From Fimbriimonadaceae bacterium (lineage in GTDB: Bacteria; Armatimonadota; Fimbriimonadia; Fimbriimonadales; Fimbriimonadaceae), in NCBI GenBank assembly GCA_026129685.1, contig JAHCHO010000005.1, positions 124,001-188,000 on the forward strand: 64,000 bases of DNA, in the 5' to 3' direction. The number at the start of each line of letters is the position of its first letter. The stretch's first letter is position 1. This document shows positions 34,127-41,906 of the stretch, one piece after another. The translations under genes were made by a program, and so were the position numbers. The notes below the pieces were generated by a model. That model worked only from the letters and a program-made list of their open reading frames with translations, ran no database searches and was not told where the DNA came from.

Positions 34127-35022
34127 AGCTTCTGGTACCCGTCCAGGATGGGGATGCGTAGGCCCAAAAGGGCCAGCACGGCGGTGAGGAGGAAGCCGAG
34201 GACGCTGAAAACCATGTGCGGGTCCGTGAACAAGAGGGTTTCCGGCTCGCCCCCCTCGTCGTTCGAGAACGCGAGGAACACGTAGCGGCTCACCCCGTAG
34301 AAGACGAACAGCGACGTCACGAAGAGTCCCGGGTGGGTGCGGGCGGTGTCGCTCAGGATGCTGTAGATTCCGTAGAACAGGGCTGCGCCGCAGGCCGACA
34401 TGACGACGAGCGCGTCGAGGGAGGCCCGGGAGTAGGCCTTGAGCGTCGCCCGACTCTCTTCCACCCGATCCCCCTGCAGGATGAGTTCGTGACGGCGCTT
34501 CGAGAAGCCGAGTTGGAGGGCGAGCGCCCCTGTGCAGAACAGCAGCCAGGGCGAAATGAGGGCCACGATCGCCGCCGCCCCGACCGCCGCGCGCAACACG
34601 AATCCGACGCTGATCGTGAACACGTCGGCGATCGGTAGGTGCTTCAACCGGACGTTGTACGCCAGTTGCAGAACAAGGTAGGTCGCGACGATGACGAACG
34701 TCGTCCGGTTCAGCAGGGCCGCCAACCCCAACCCTCCCGCAAGGCAGACGATCCCAACGACGACCGCGACGGGCAGTCCCAGTTGCCCGGAGGCGAGGGG
34801 CCTCTTGCGCTTAACCGGGTGCGCCCGGTCCCGCTCGATGTCCAGGACGTCGTTCAGGACGTAGACCGAGGAACTGGCCAGGCACATCGCCGCGAAGCAC
34901 AGGAGGGCGGCTTGGACCGAGGCGGGCTCCCGAAAGCGGATGGCGAACAAGAGGGCGGCGAAGACCAAGAAGTTCTTGGTCCACTGCTTCGGCCGCATCA
35001 GCCTCAGGATCGCGACGCCCAT
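34123..35022 (-). CDS. Polyprenyl-phosphate phosphoribosyltransferase (UbiA family, Rv3806c-like)
   Basis: Integral membrane prenyltransferase-fold protein of 299 residues with about eight to nine membrane segments. It should join phosphoribosyl pyrophosphate to polyprenyl phosphate, the first committed step of arabinofuranose donor synthesis. The subfamily marks are MRPKQWTKNFLVFAALLF, then YVLNDVLDIERDRAHPVKRK (first Asp-rich motif with HP-x-K-R), RPLASGQL, and the second motif region LKHLPIADVFTISVGFVLRA. These distinguish it from menaquinone or haem UbiA enzymes. First gene of the three-gene operon; CATAAT lies seven bases before the ATG. Confidence 0.88.
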   Translation of the reverse strand: MGVAILRLMRPKQWTKNFLVFAALLFAIRFREPASVQAALLCFAAMCLASSSVYVLNDVLDIERDRAHPVKRKRPLASGQLGLPVAVVVGIVCLAGGLGLAALLNRTTFVIVATYLVLQLAYNVRLKHLPIADVFTISVGFVLRAAVGAAAIVALISPWLLFCTGALALQLGFSKRRHELILQGDRVEESRATLKAYSRASLDALVVMSACGAALFYGIYSILSDTARTHPGLFVTSLFVFYGVSRYVFLAFSNDEGGEPETLLFTDPHMVFSVLGFLLTAVLALLGLRIPILDGYQKL

Positions 35023-35029
35023 CTCCGCG

Positions 35030-35035
35030 ATTATG
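35030..35035 (-). promoter_or_regulatory. -10 element, leaderless type, for ubiA-dprE2-dprE1
   Basis: CATAAT on the minus strand, seven bases (CGCGGAG) before the ATG at 35022. Confidence 0.55.
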
Positions 35036-35116
35036 CGCGGGCGAGCCGACCCCGCGTCAGGGACGCAAACCCTGGGGTCGGAATCGGAGGCGCGACCGCT
35101 CGCGTGGCCGATCGAC

Positions 35117-36088
35117 CTAGGCGGAATCGCCGGAAGCCGGGGATACCGCTTTGGGTACGGCCCCTTGGTCGCGAACCGGGGTGGGGCGGGTCGCGCCGAA
35201 AACGACGATGCCGACGGCGAGCAACGCCACCACCAGGGTGGCCCACTTCTCGTCGCGGCTGAGCCGGAACTCGCGCAGGTTGGTCAGCATCACGCAGAAC
35301 CCGATCGGCACGAGGGCGGGAAGGGCGCCGAGGGCGACGCCGCCGATGCGGACGCTTCCGAACAGCACCACCGTCAGCAGGTAGACGATCAGGGTGGGGA
35401 CCATCCAATAGAACGCCCGCTTGGTCTGCATTTGGAACCGGAACAGGGCGATGAAGAACGCGCCTAGGAAGAGAAAGTCGGCGGGTCCGATGTACGCGAG
35501 AGGGGCGGCGGTGCCGACGCTTGGAACTTGGTACGCGACGGCCTGCAGAATCTCGGGTCGGTTCTCGACGACGTACTTCGTCGGACCGGCGGGGGTGAGG
35601 ACCAGGAAGATGTCGAAGCCGGCGAGGAAGATCGCGATCGGCAGAAGCATGTTCTTCTCGCGAATCATCGTCGCGAGGAGTCCGCCGAGGCCGAGGCACC
35701 AGGTCAGGAGACCCGCCTGGGCGAAGGCGGTGAGGAAGGCGGCGACGGGACCCTCGTTGCGAAGCAGCCCTTGGGCGGCAAAGCCGAGTCCAACGTGGAC
35801 GAGGACGCCGCCCGCGAGCAGGCCCGTGGCGAGGCGGGGCGTCCAAGCGTGGCCGGCGACCCGGAAGAGGGCGACAATCGGCACAAACACGAAGAACATC
35901 GTGACCAGCAGGCTCGCGGCGGGCACCCAGCCGAGCGGCACGGGAACCAATCCGAGGACGACGCGCAGGACCGCCAACATCGCCAGCACGCTGAAGAAGA
36001 GGGCCAAGCGACGGGTGTCGGCGTGCGACCGAGACGAATGATAGGGATCGATGCCGATTACCTCAAAGGACGGCGACCCGCCCTTCAC
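35117..36088 (-). CDS. Presenilin/signal-peptide-peptidase-like membrane protein (candidate A22 aspartyl protease)
   Basis: Polytopic membrane protein of about 323 residues with roughly nine hydrophobic segments. Three short motifs appear in the order and spacing known from presenilin-like proteases. An Asp in LPIAIFLAGFDIFLVLTP corresponds to the YD motif. About 45 residues later an Asp in LAYIGPADFLFLGAFF corresponds to GxGD (here GPAD). Then PAL appears in LGALPALVPIGFC. The last Gly of GxGD is Ala, so activity is uncertain. This is inference from motifs; no substrate is visible. I chose the GTG at 36086-36088, which overlaps the end of the GT4 gene by 26 bases; an ATG at 36142 would add 18 residues. 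Confidence 0.5.
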   Translation of the reverse strand: MKGGSPSFEVIGIDPYHSSRSHADTRRLALFFSVLAMLAVLRVVLGLVPVPLGWVPAASLLVTMFFVFVPIVALFRVAGHAWTPRLATGLLAGGVLVHVGLGFAAQGLLRNEGPVAAFLTAFAQAGLLTWCLGLGGLLATMIREKNMLLPIAIFLAGFDIFLVLTPAGPTKYVVENRPEILQAVAYQVPSVGTAAPLAYIGPADFLFLGAFFIALFRFQMQTKRAFYWMVPTLIVYLLTVVLFGSVRIGGVALGALPALVPIGFCVMLTNLREFRLSRDEKWATLVVALLAVGIVVFGATRPTPVRDQGAVPKAVSPASGDSA

Positions 36089-37253
36089 GTAGCGCAGCCG
36101 CTTTCCGCTCCAGAACCAAACGATAGACGTCCACAACAGCATGGGTCATACCCGCAATAGTGCTAGTGGATCGTACAGACCGGGCGGCGGCCTCGGAAGT
36201 CCTCGTATATAGGGATTCGTCGTTCAGGAGGCGGAGGGCGTGTTCGGCAAGATCGCTCGGTTCGTTCTTGGTCACAAAGCCGTTGACCTCGTTTACGACG
36301 TTCGCGCTCGCCCCTCCCCCGGCGGCGACGACGGCGGGCAAGCCGTAGGTCATCGCCTCTTGCACGACGAGGCCCTGAGTCTCCGTGATCGAGGCGAACA
36401 CGAACAGGTCGGCGGCCGCGTAATAGCGGTCCACCTCGGCGCGGGGGACGAAGCCGACGAATCGAACCCGATCGCCGATGCCCATCTCGCGCGCGAGCGT
36501 GGAGCATTCCGCGTAGTAAGGGCCGTCGCCGACGAGCCAGAGCCGCAGATTGGGGTCCTGGCGGAAAGCGATGGCGGCCGCTTCGAGCAGGGTGTCGAGG
36601 TTCTTCTCGCGGGCGATACGGCCGACGTAGAGCAGGATGCGCTGCTCGGGAGGAATTCCAAGGTCGCGGCGGGCCTCGCTCCGAACGAGGAGTTTGCGGG
36701 GCGGGGTGCCGGTCGGAATCACGGTAACGGGGGTGCTCACCGAGTGACGTTGGAGCCAGCGCTTGGCGGCTTCGCTCGGCGTGATGGCGTGGTCGCAACG
36801 GTTGTAGTAGAAGTTGGTGTGCTTGGCGATCTTGTAGCGGACGTACCGGCGCGGGAAGTACGGTATGTAGTGGGCGTAGCGGTCGTAAAGCGTGTGGTAG
36901 GTGGAGACGAGCGGGATCTCGTGCGACTGGGCCCACCGCAGGCCGACGAAGCCGATCGTGTACGGCGTATGGGTGTGGATCACATCGAACGCGTGCTTGC
37001 GGAACTTGCGAAGCATGCCGAGGAAGGGAGGAAAGGCGAGGGGGTAGCCCTTCGTCCACGGGGTCTCCATCGCCCAGAACCGATAGGTGTTCGGGTCGTT
37101 GTCGCGGTGGCCAGGGAAACCGGCGGTGAAGAGGTGGACACTGTGGCCCTGGTTCCTGAGTTCGGCGACGAGGGCGTCGATGCTGATACTCACCCCATTG
37201 AGGATGGGGAGGGCGCTGTCCGAGAACATCGCGATCCGGAGGCGCTCGCTCAC
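36063..37253 (-). CDS. Glycosyltransferase family 4 protein (lipid glycosyltransferase-like)
   Basis: GT-B glycosyltransferase of 396 residues. The N-terminal acceptor domain has RIAMFSDSALPILNGVSISI and FDVIHTHTPYTIGFVGLRWA, then PLVSTYHTLYDRYAHYIPY. This resembles enzymes that glycosylate diacylglycerol or phosphatidylinositol. The donor domain has LLYVGRIAREKNLDTLLEA, LWLVGDGPYYAEC, FVGFVPRAEVDRYYAAADLF and the E-x7-E motif ASITETQGLVVQEAMTYGLP. It is likely membrane-associated and adds a sugar to a lipid. It sits between the BldC-like regulator (12 bases upstream) and the presenilin-like gene (overlapping), so the three probably form one operon. Confidence 0.88.
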   Translation of the reverse strand: MSERLRIAMFSDSALPILNGVSISIDALVAELRNQGHSVHLFTAGFPGHRDNDPNTYRFWAMETPWTKGYPLAFPPFLGMLRKFRKHAFDVIHTHTPYTIGFVGLRWAQSHEIPLVSTYHTLYDRYAHYIPYFPRRYVRYKIAKHTNFYYNRCDHAITPSEAAKRWLQRHSVSTPVTVIPTGTPPRKLLVRSEARRDLGIPPEQRILLYVGRIAREKNLDTLLEAAAIAFRQDPNLRLWLVGDGPYYAECSTLAREMGIGDRVRFVGFVPRAEVDRYYAAADLFVFASITETQGLVVQEAMTYGLPAVVAAGGGASANVVNEVNGFVTKNEPSDLAEHALRLLNDESLYTRTSEAAARSVRSTSTIAGMTHAVVDVYRLVLERKAAALREGRVAVL

Positions 37254-37265
37254 CGCTTCAGAGAG

Positions 37266-37808
37266 TTACTCCTCCGGGAGTCGTCCGTGCTTGTCCACGA
37301 AGGCGATCACGTCGGTAAGGCGGAAACGCCGTTGCCCGCCGTGGGTTCGGTGGTGCGCGAGCCATCCCCGGTTCGTGTAACGTCGGATCGTGGCGGGGCA
37401 GACTCCGAGCAACCGGCTCGTCTCCTCCAAGCTCAGTTCGGGGTCGAGAAGGCGCTTGATGAGGTCGTTGCGACTCTCCTTGAACTCGCCGCCGTAGTAG
37501 TTCGAGGTCACGTCGTCGTCAAAGTAGGAGACGAGGAACTCGATGTGCCGGGGGAGGGCCTCCCACATCGTGCGGAGCTCCGGGTCGATCGGGTTGTTGA
37601 CCGCCGATTCGCGCGCGCGGCGCGGGCGAGGCGCGCTCATCTCGGTCTTTCGGAACTTGCCGCGCTTCTCGGTGGGCAGGGCCATCCGGCGCGTCTTCTT
37701 GGCGACGACGGGATCGGCGTCGGCGGGGGCGTCTTTGGGCGCGGCAGCGGGAATGTCGAGAAACGCGCTCTCGATGTACGCGATCGGGTCGAACTTCGTG
37801 TTCTTCAA
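37266..37808 (-). CDS. BldC-like MerR-type helix-turn-helix regulator with disordered N-terminus
   Basis: Protein of 180 residues. The C-terminal 60 form a MerR/BldC-type DNA-binding domain: LSLEETSRLLGVCPATIRRY, then TNRGWLAHHRTHGGQRRFRL and DVIAFVDKHGRLPEE. No effector-binding domain follows, as in BldC. The N-terminal two thirds are rich in Ala, Pro, Lys and Arg with a charged patch (KKTRRMALPTEKRGKFRK). I place the start at a TTG (37806-37808) with GAGGACAGG just upstream; it begins KNTKFDPIAYIESAFLD. It precedes the GT4 and presenilin-like genes and may control them or be co-regulated. Confidence 0.72.
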   Translation of the reverse strand: MKNTKFDPIAYIESAFLDIPAAAPKDAPADADPVVAKKTRRMALPTEKRGKFRKTEMSAPRPRRARESAVNNPIDPELRTMWEALPRHIEFLVSYFDDDVTSNYYGGEFKESRNDLIKRLLDPELSLEETSRLLGVCPATIRRYTNRGWLAHHRTHGGQRRFRLTDVIAFVDKHGRLPEE

Positions 37809-37926
37809 GCCTGTCCTCAAGGGCGTGTTCGATGCGGCGCGCTCGCACCGCTTCCCGGGTCGTGGACGAAGCACGGGAGAGGCCGCCGCAACCCCAATGC
37901 GGGCCGGCCCATCGAAGACGGGTCTG

Positions 37927-37932
37927 ATTGTA
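37927..37932 (-). promoter_or_regulatory. -10 element for the regulator-GT4-membrane protein operon
   Basis: TACAAT on the minus strand, about 118 bases before the TTG at 37808, leaving a longer leader than at most genes here. Confidence 0.4.
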
Positions 37933-37966
37933 CAGCCATCGGGCCCGGTTTAGGATAGGTTTTGCG

Positions 37967-38983
37967 TCAAAGGATGAGCATTGAGTCGCCGAAGCTCAGG
38001 AATCGGTATTCCCGGTTCAACGCCTCATGGTAGGCGTCGAGAAGGCGCTCGCGCCCGACCATCGCGGCGAGCATGACGAGCATCGAGGTGCGCGGCATGT
38101 GGAAGTTGGTGAACATGCCGTCCACGACCCGGAACGCGAACCCCGGACGGATGAACAGCCGGCTCTCCATCGTGCCCGACGCGAGACGGCGCGGGCCGGC
38201 GGCGAACGACTCGAGGGTCCGGACGGTCGTCGTTCCGACGGCGACGATCCGTCCCCGGCAGCCGGCGACCGCTTCGGCGGTCTCTTCGGGAACGGAACAG
38301 GTCTCCCCGTGCATCTGATGGTGGGCAAGGTCGTCGGCCTGGATCGGGCGAAATGTGTCAAGCCCGACCTCGAGCCGGACCCTCGCGGCCTCAACCCCTT
38401 TGGCCGAAAGCCGGGCAAGGAGTTCGGGGGTGAAGTGGAGGCCGGCGGTGGGGGCGGCGGAGCTCTGGCCGTCCGCCGCGTACACCGTCTGGTAGCGCGA
38501 GGCGTCGCGGAGTTGCGGGCCGATGTAAGGGGGGAGGGGGGCGAACGAAGCCGATTCCAAAGCGCTCGGATCGAGCGGCGCGCCGAAGTTCAGCACGCGC
38601 CGCCCGCCTCCGAGATGGCTCTCCACCGCCGCCACCAAGCCCTGCTCGAATCGAACGCGCGTCCCGTCCGGCAGCTTCCGCCCGGGCTTGACAAGGGCTT
38701 CGAAGCGGCCCTCGCCCAGGTCCTTGAGAAGCAGGGCCTCGACCCTGGCGCCGGTCTCCTTGTGGCCGAAGAGACGGCGGGCGGCGACACGGGTGTCGTT
38801 CAAGACGAGAAGGTCGCCGGGTGCAAGGATTTCGAGGACGTCGCGAAAGGTGCGGTGAAGGGGCTGGCCGCCGACGCGCGGTAGCCAGAGGAGCCGCGAC
38901 GCCGCCCGGTCCTCGAGGGGGTACTGGGCGATGCGGGCCTTCGGGAGGTCGTAGTCGTAGGCGTCGAGACGTTCGTCGGTCAC
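37967..38983 (-). CDS. queA: S-adenosylmethionine:tRNA ribosyltransferase-isomerase
   Basis: Makes epoxyqueuosine in tRNA by transferring and rearranging the ribose of S-adenosylmethionine onto 7-aminomethyl-7-deazaguanine. 338 residues, the family norm. Blocks: YDYDLPKARIAQYPLEDRAA, LVLNDTRVAARRLFGHKETG, SSAAPTAGLHFTPELLARL, VGTTTVRTLESFA and TNFHMPRTSMLVMLAAMVGR. All are typical. The GTG at 38981-38983 lies eight bases after CACAAT. No other queuosine gene adjoins it. With mnmG it is one of two tRNA-modification genes in the window. Confidence 0.95.
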   Translation of the reverse strand: MTDERLDAYDYDLPKARIAQYPLEDRAASRLLWLPRVGGQPLHRTFRDVLEILAPGDLLVLNDTRVAARRLFGHKETGARVEALLLKDLGEGRFEALVKPGRKLPDGTRVRFEQGLVAAVESHLGGGRRVLNFGAPLDPSALESASFAPLPPYIGPQLRDASRYQTVYAADGQSSAAPTAGLHFTPELLARLSAKGVEAARVRLEVGLDTFRPIQADDLAHHQMHGETCSVPEETAEAVAGCRGRIVAVGTTTVRTLESFAAGPRRLASGTMESRLFIRPGFAFRVVDGMFTNFHMPRTSMLVMLAAMVGRERLLDAYHEALNREYRFLSFGDSMLIL

Positions 38984-38991
38984 CGGCTAGG

Positions 38992-38997
38992 ATTGTG
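38992..38997 (-). promoter_or_regulatory. -10 element, leaderless type, for queA
   Basis: CACAAT on the minus strand, eight bases before the GTG at 38983. Confidence 0.45.
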
Positions 38998-39053
38998 GCC
39001 CGGCACGCGAAACGGGAGAAAGGAGCTAGGAACGCCCGAGGAAGCCGAACCGT

Positions 39054-39887
39054 TCACCGCCGGTTGAAGCCCTGGGAGCACAACCACTCCAGGAGCACCT
39101 CGCGGCCGGTCAGGTGGTAGTCGTCGGCGCGCTTGCCGGAACGCATCGACCACGTGACGTCGCCCTTCATGCGCTGGCTCTCGTAAAACGAGCGCATCCG
39201 CGCGTCGTACTCGGCGGTGCGCGGAGTTCGGTCGTAGGTTTCGCGGAACCAGACGGCCTCTTGGGAGAGTCGCGGCTTGATCTCGGCCGGGCGTTCGGGG
39301 TCGGGATACCCGAGGCAGAGGCCGAACAGGCCGAACACCCCCTCCGGAAGCTCGAGCAGTTCCTTGACGCCGGCGGGGTTGTTTCGCAGGGCGCCGATGT
39401 AGCAGATTCCGATCCCGAGCGACTCGGCGGCGCACACGAGGCGCTCGCCGGCAAGGGCGGCGTCGATCGCCGCCATCAGGAAGAACTCGGTGTAGTCGAG
39501 TCCGGTGGGGTTCTCCCCCACCGCCAAAGCCGCCTGTCGCAACCGGTGATGGTCGGCCAAAAATGCGAGGAACCAAGGGGCGGCGAGAACCTGCTTCTGG
39601 TTATCGCAGAGTTGGGCAAGGGCGGCGCGTCGATCTGCGTCCTGGACGCTGATCACCGACCAGAGCTGGAGGTTGCTGCTCGTGGCGGCGCTCTGGGCGG
39701 CGGCGATCAGCGCGGCGACCGTCTCCTCCGCGATCGGGCGATCCGCGTAGCGCCGGACGCTTCGGTGCGTGAGGAAGCGCTCGACCTCGTTGAGGGTAAA
39801 GGCGGGGGCGACGCCGTAGCGCCGCTCCCACGATTCCGCGAAGCCCTCGTCGAACAGGGCTACAGTCCGACCCCCTTGGCCGCCCAC
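39054..39887 (-). CDS. Nitroreductase family (NfsA-like) FMN oxidoreductase
   Basis: Flavoprotein of about 277 residues. It has the FMN-binding N-terminus VERFLTHRSVRRYADRPI, then ALIAAAQSAATSSNLQLWSV. The NfsA-type centre includes FFLMAAIDAALAGERLVCAAESLGIGICYIGALRNNP and GLFGLCLGYPDPERPAEIKPRLS. Such enzymes use NAD(P)H to reduce nitro, quinone or flavin substrates; the physiological substrate is unknown. The GTG at 39885-39887 overlaps the ThuA stop by about 28 bases. A CTG two codons after the ThuA stop would be the only closer alternative. Confidence 0.87.
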   Translation of the reverse strand: MGGQGGRTVALFDEGFAESWERRYGVAPAFTLNEVERFLTHRSVRRYADRPIAEETVAALIAAAQSAATSSNLQLWSVISVQDADRRAALAQLCDNQKQVLAAPWFLAFLADHHRLRQAALAVGENPTGLDYTEFFLMAAIDAALAGERLVCAAESLGIGICYIGALRNNPAGVKELLELPEGVFGLFGLCLGYPDPERPAEIKPRLSQEAVWFRETYDRTPRTAEYDARMRSFYESQRMKGDVTWSMRSGKRADDYHLTGREVLLEWLCSQGFNRR

Positions 39888-40540
39888 AGAAACCCTCGTC
39901 GCATCGTCTCGAGCGGGATCGGCGCCTCCAGAACGTCCGCGTGGTGGCCGAGGGCGTTGTAGTAGACGCGGCCCTTGCCGTACGTCTTGGTCCAGATCGT
40001 GGGCATCCGGCAAGGATTGCCGACGTGCGGCCCGTCCGCACCGGGGGTGGGGAAGTCGCAGGTGGCGAGCACGTTGTTGCCCGGGTCCGTGTGAAGGTAG
40101 TACTGCTCGCTCGTGACCTCGAAGTCGGCGAGTCCTTCGGTGATCGGGTGGGGGTTCGAACGGTCGAACTTCACGGCGTAGCGAACGCCGTCGTTGCCGG
40201 GGTGGGCCACCCACTGGCCGCCCGTCATGAACTGCCATTCGGTATGGGAACGGAAGGCGTCGCACATGCCGCCGTGGCAACCGGCGAGGCCGACGCCGTG
40301 GTCGCGCACCGCTTCGAAGACGGGGTTGGCTTGAACGTCCTTGATCTCGCCCATCGTCCAGATCGGGACGATCAGGCTGAGGTCGGCGAGTTTGGCGGCG
40401 TCGGCGAAGGCGTCGAGCGTGTCGGAAACTTCGACGGCGAACCCCTCGCCCTTGAGGATGCGCTCGAAAAGAGCGGCGACCTTGTCGGGCTCGTGGCCGT
40501 CCCAACCGCCGAAAACGATAAGGGCACTGCGATCTGCCAT
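39860..40540 (-). CDS. ThuA-like domain protein
   Basis: Cytosolic protein of 226 residues with the class I glutamine-amidotransferase-like ThuA fold. Marks are ALIVFGGWDGHEPDKVAALF, IVPIWTMGEIKDVQANPVF, GLAGCHGGMCDAFRSHTEWQ, HPITEGLADFEVTSEQYYLH and VYYNALGHHADVLEAP. ThuA family members occur in trehalose and other sugar catabolic clusters, though a catalytic activity is not settled. Here no sugar-catabolic gene is adjacent; the nitroreductase overlaps its end. ATG at 40538-40540 with TAACCT seven bases upstream. Confidence 0.88.
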   Translation of the reverse strand: MADRSALIVFGGWDGHEPDKVAALFERILKGEGFAVEVSDTLDAFADAAKLADLSLIVPIWTMGEIKDVQANPVFEAVRDHGVGLAGCHGGMCDAFRSHTEWQFMTGGQWVAHPGNDGVRYAVKFDRSNPHPITEGLADFEVTSEQYYLHTDPGNNVLATCDFPTPGADGPHVGNPCRMPTIWTKTYGKGRVYYNALGHHADVLEAPIPLETMRRGFLWAAKGVGL

Positions 40541-40547
40541 GCTCGGC

Positions 40548-40553
40548 AGGTTA
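40548..40553 (-). promoter_or_regulatory. -10 element, leaderless type, for ThuA-nitroreductase
   Basis: TAACCT on the minus strand, seven bases before the ATG at 40540. Confidence 0.45.
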
Positions 40554-40636
40554 CCGTTGGGGTCGGGGTCGGTCTGGCCCTTTGGACCGGTGGGTCACGC
40601 TCGCTCCGCTCCGTCGCCGGCAGCGCAGACTTCCTC

Positions 40637-40665
40637 TTGCGGCAACCCCTCGGTCACTGTACAAT
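40637..40665 (+). promoter_or_regulatory. Promoter with -35 and -10 for the accessory gene block
   Basis: TTGCGG and TACAAT (40660-40665) are separated by exactly 17 bases. The ATG follows 15 bases after the -10 element, so a short leader exists. It is one of the few places where both elements are clear. Confidence 0.65.
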
Positions 40666-40680
40666 GACCTCGGAACTGAG

Positions 40681-40971
40681 ATGGATAACGAGAAGATCGT
40701 AAGAATGGTGGTGGAATGGAACGAGACGGCTCTCGACGCGGTCCCTGTTTCGTTCGTCAACCATGCCGAGGTTCGGATGGGAGCCGACCACGTCCAGGTC
40801 ATGTTCGGATTCCGCAGCGACTTTGGCGTGACCCTCGACGATCACGGAGCAAAGGCAGTGGCCAAACCATGCGGCGTTCTCTGTATGACCGAGGAGCACG
40901 CTCTTCGGCTTGCGCACGCGCTCACGAACACGGTGCTCGGACGCAAGAAACTGACGGAAGCAGAGAAGTGA
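40681..40971 (+). CDS. DUF3467-like small protein
   Basis: Soluble protein of 96 residues, ATG at 40681. The layout, VPVSFVNHAEVRMGADHVQV, then FGFRSDFGVTLDD and a closing MTEEHALRLAHALTNTV, fits the DUF3467 pattern. In that pattern an N-containing first strand is followed by strands and then by a helix that begins M-S/T-x-E-H-A. No function is established for this group. Its stop overlaps the next start (GTGA), so it heads a three-gene block that is less GC-rich than its surroundings. Confidence 0.6.
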   Translation: MDNEKIVRMVVEWNETALDAVPVSFVNHAEVRMGADHVQVMFGFRSDFGVTLDDHGAKAVAKPCGVLCMTEEHALRLAHALTNTVLGRKKLTEAEK

Positions 40972-41447
40972 ACAGGTACTTGACGACGGCCTTCGCGATC
41001 ACGGCGTTTTCCCAGGGGAGTCTGGCCCAACCTCTCGACACTGCCGAACCAGGGCCGCCCCGGTTCGCCCTGTGCCGGGCATCAACGGACACTGGCATCG
41101 GGATTGCGCGCAACATTGGGCATGCCCACGGGTCGCTGGCTGAGAAGGCCGAGTTGTTCTCCCAGGAGTTTGACGAGGAGTTGCCGGACCGATCGTATGA
41201 CCTTGCGCTCGAAGGGTTGGCCTCGATTCACGAAGTGGCGGTCGCTCACCCCGATCTGCAAGTAGACTTTACGATCGACGACAACGGGGCTCCGTCCTTG
41301 GTCCTCGACCTGAATGGCGACACTCTCACGTGCCGGCTGGCCGAGGGGGGATCGTCGTTCGGTTATGGGGTGAGGCCGTTCGTCCGTTTTGGCAAGCTCG
41401 ATGAAGGGGTCGCATGGTTGCTCGAGAACATGAACTCGCTTGGCTGA
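40968..41447 (+). CDS. Hypothetical protein of the accessory block
   Basis: Protein of 159 residues, GTG start overlapping the previous stop by four bases. The N-terminus (NRYLTTAFAITAFSQGSLAQ) could be a weak signal peptide, but the remainder is acidic, with a helical part (ARNIGHAHGSLAEKAELFSQ) and a strand-rich part (LQVDFTIDDNGAPSLVLDLN). I do not recognise a family. Coupling to the DUF3467-like gene suggests the two products act together. The gene end overlaps the third gene by 34 bases. Confidence 0.5.
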   Translation: MNRYLTTAFAITAFSQGSLAQPLDTAEPGPPRFALCRASTDTGIGIARNIGHAHGSLAEKAELFSQEFDEELPDRSYDLALEGLASIHEVAVAHPDLQVDFTIDDNGAPSLVLDLNGDTLTCRLAEGGSSFGYGVRPFVRFGKLDEGVAWLLENMNSLG

Positions 41448-41809
41448 GGCGGTTCACGAAGGCGCAAGGATGGGCGAACGGCAAGCTCCACTCGGATGCC
41501 TTCAAGTGCCGAGGGCCAAGGGCCGATCGTCCCGCTGAGTCGGGCGTTTCTTACACGGAACTCTCCCCGCCGGTTGACACTCGCGAGGGTCAAGAAGCCT
41601 ACTTGGCACATTTCGAAGCGTTCGCAAAGCGACCGCTCGGACTCTGTCGCGTGGACTCTGATGCGTTCGGCGGCACGCGTGTCGGGACACCAATCCCCGA
41701 CCGGACTCCGGATATGCCATATGGCGACCTCCACTCATCCACACCGTGTCCCGACGACGAGGATGCGAGCAAGATTCTGCAGCGTGCGACCCTCATCAGG
41801 GGACTCTGA
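41414..41809 (+). CDS. Hypothetical protein, third gene of the accessory block
   Basis: Protein of 131 residues, ATG at 41414 inside the end of the previous gene. It has no signal or membrane segment. The sequence LAWLRRFTKAQGWANGKLHS, then AFKCR, ESGVSYTEL and LHSSTPCPDDEDASKILQRA recalls a widespread family of small proteins. These proteins have a W-x5-H-S-D-A-F-K-like start and a C-terminal H-x-x-T/P-C-P stretch, and are often found beside other small accessory genes. The match is from memory of the pattern only. Base composition matches the other two genes. Confidence 0.5.
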   Translation: MVAREHELAWLRRFTKAQGWANGKLHSDAFKCRGPRADRPAESGVSYTELSPPVDTREGQEAYLAHFEAFAKRPLGLCRVDSDAFGGTRVGTPIPDRTPDMPYGDLHSSTPCPDDEDASKILQRATLIRGL

Positions 41810-41888
41810 GCGATGGTGGGGTGGCGCCAGGGTACGCAAAAGCAACCTGCAGAACCCCGTCCCATGCTCAACCTGCGGACCCTCGAAG

Positions 41889-41894
41889 TACAAT
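41889..41894 (+). promoter_or_regulatory. -10 element for the PhyH-like gene
   Basis: TACAAT twelve bases before the ATG at 41907. Confidence 0.5.
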
Positions 41895-41906
41895 CGCGAG
41901 CCGGAC

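Noticed and set aside
36089-36142. ATG at 36142 as start of the presenilin-like protein
   Set aside because: It would overlap the glycosyltransferase gene by 80 bases and add a segment unlike the rest; kept only as an alternative.
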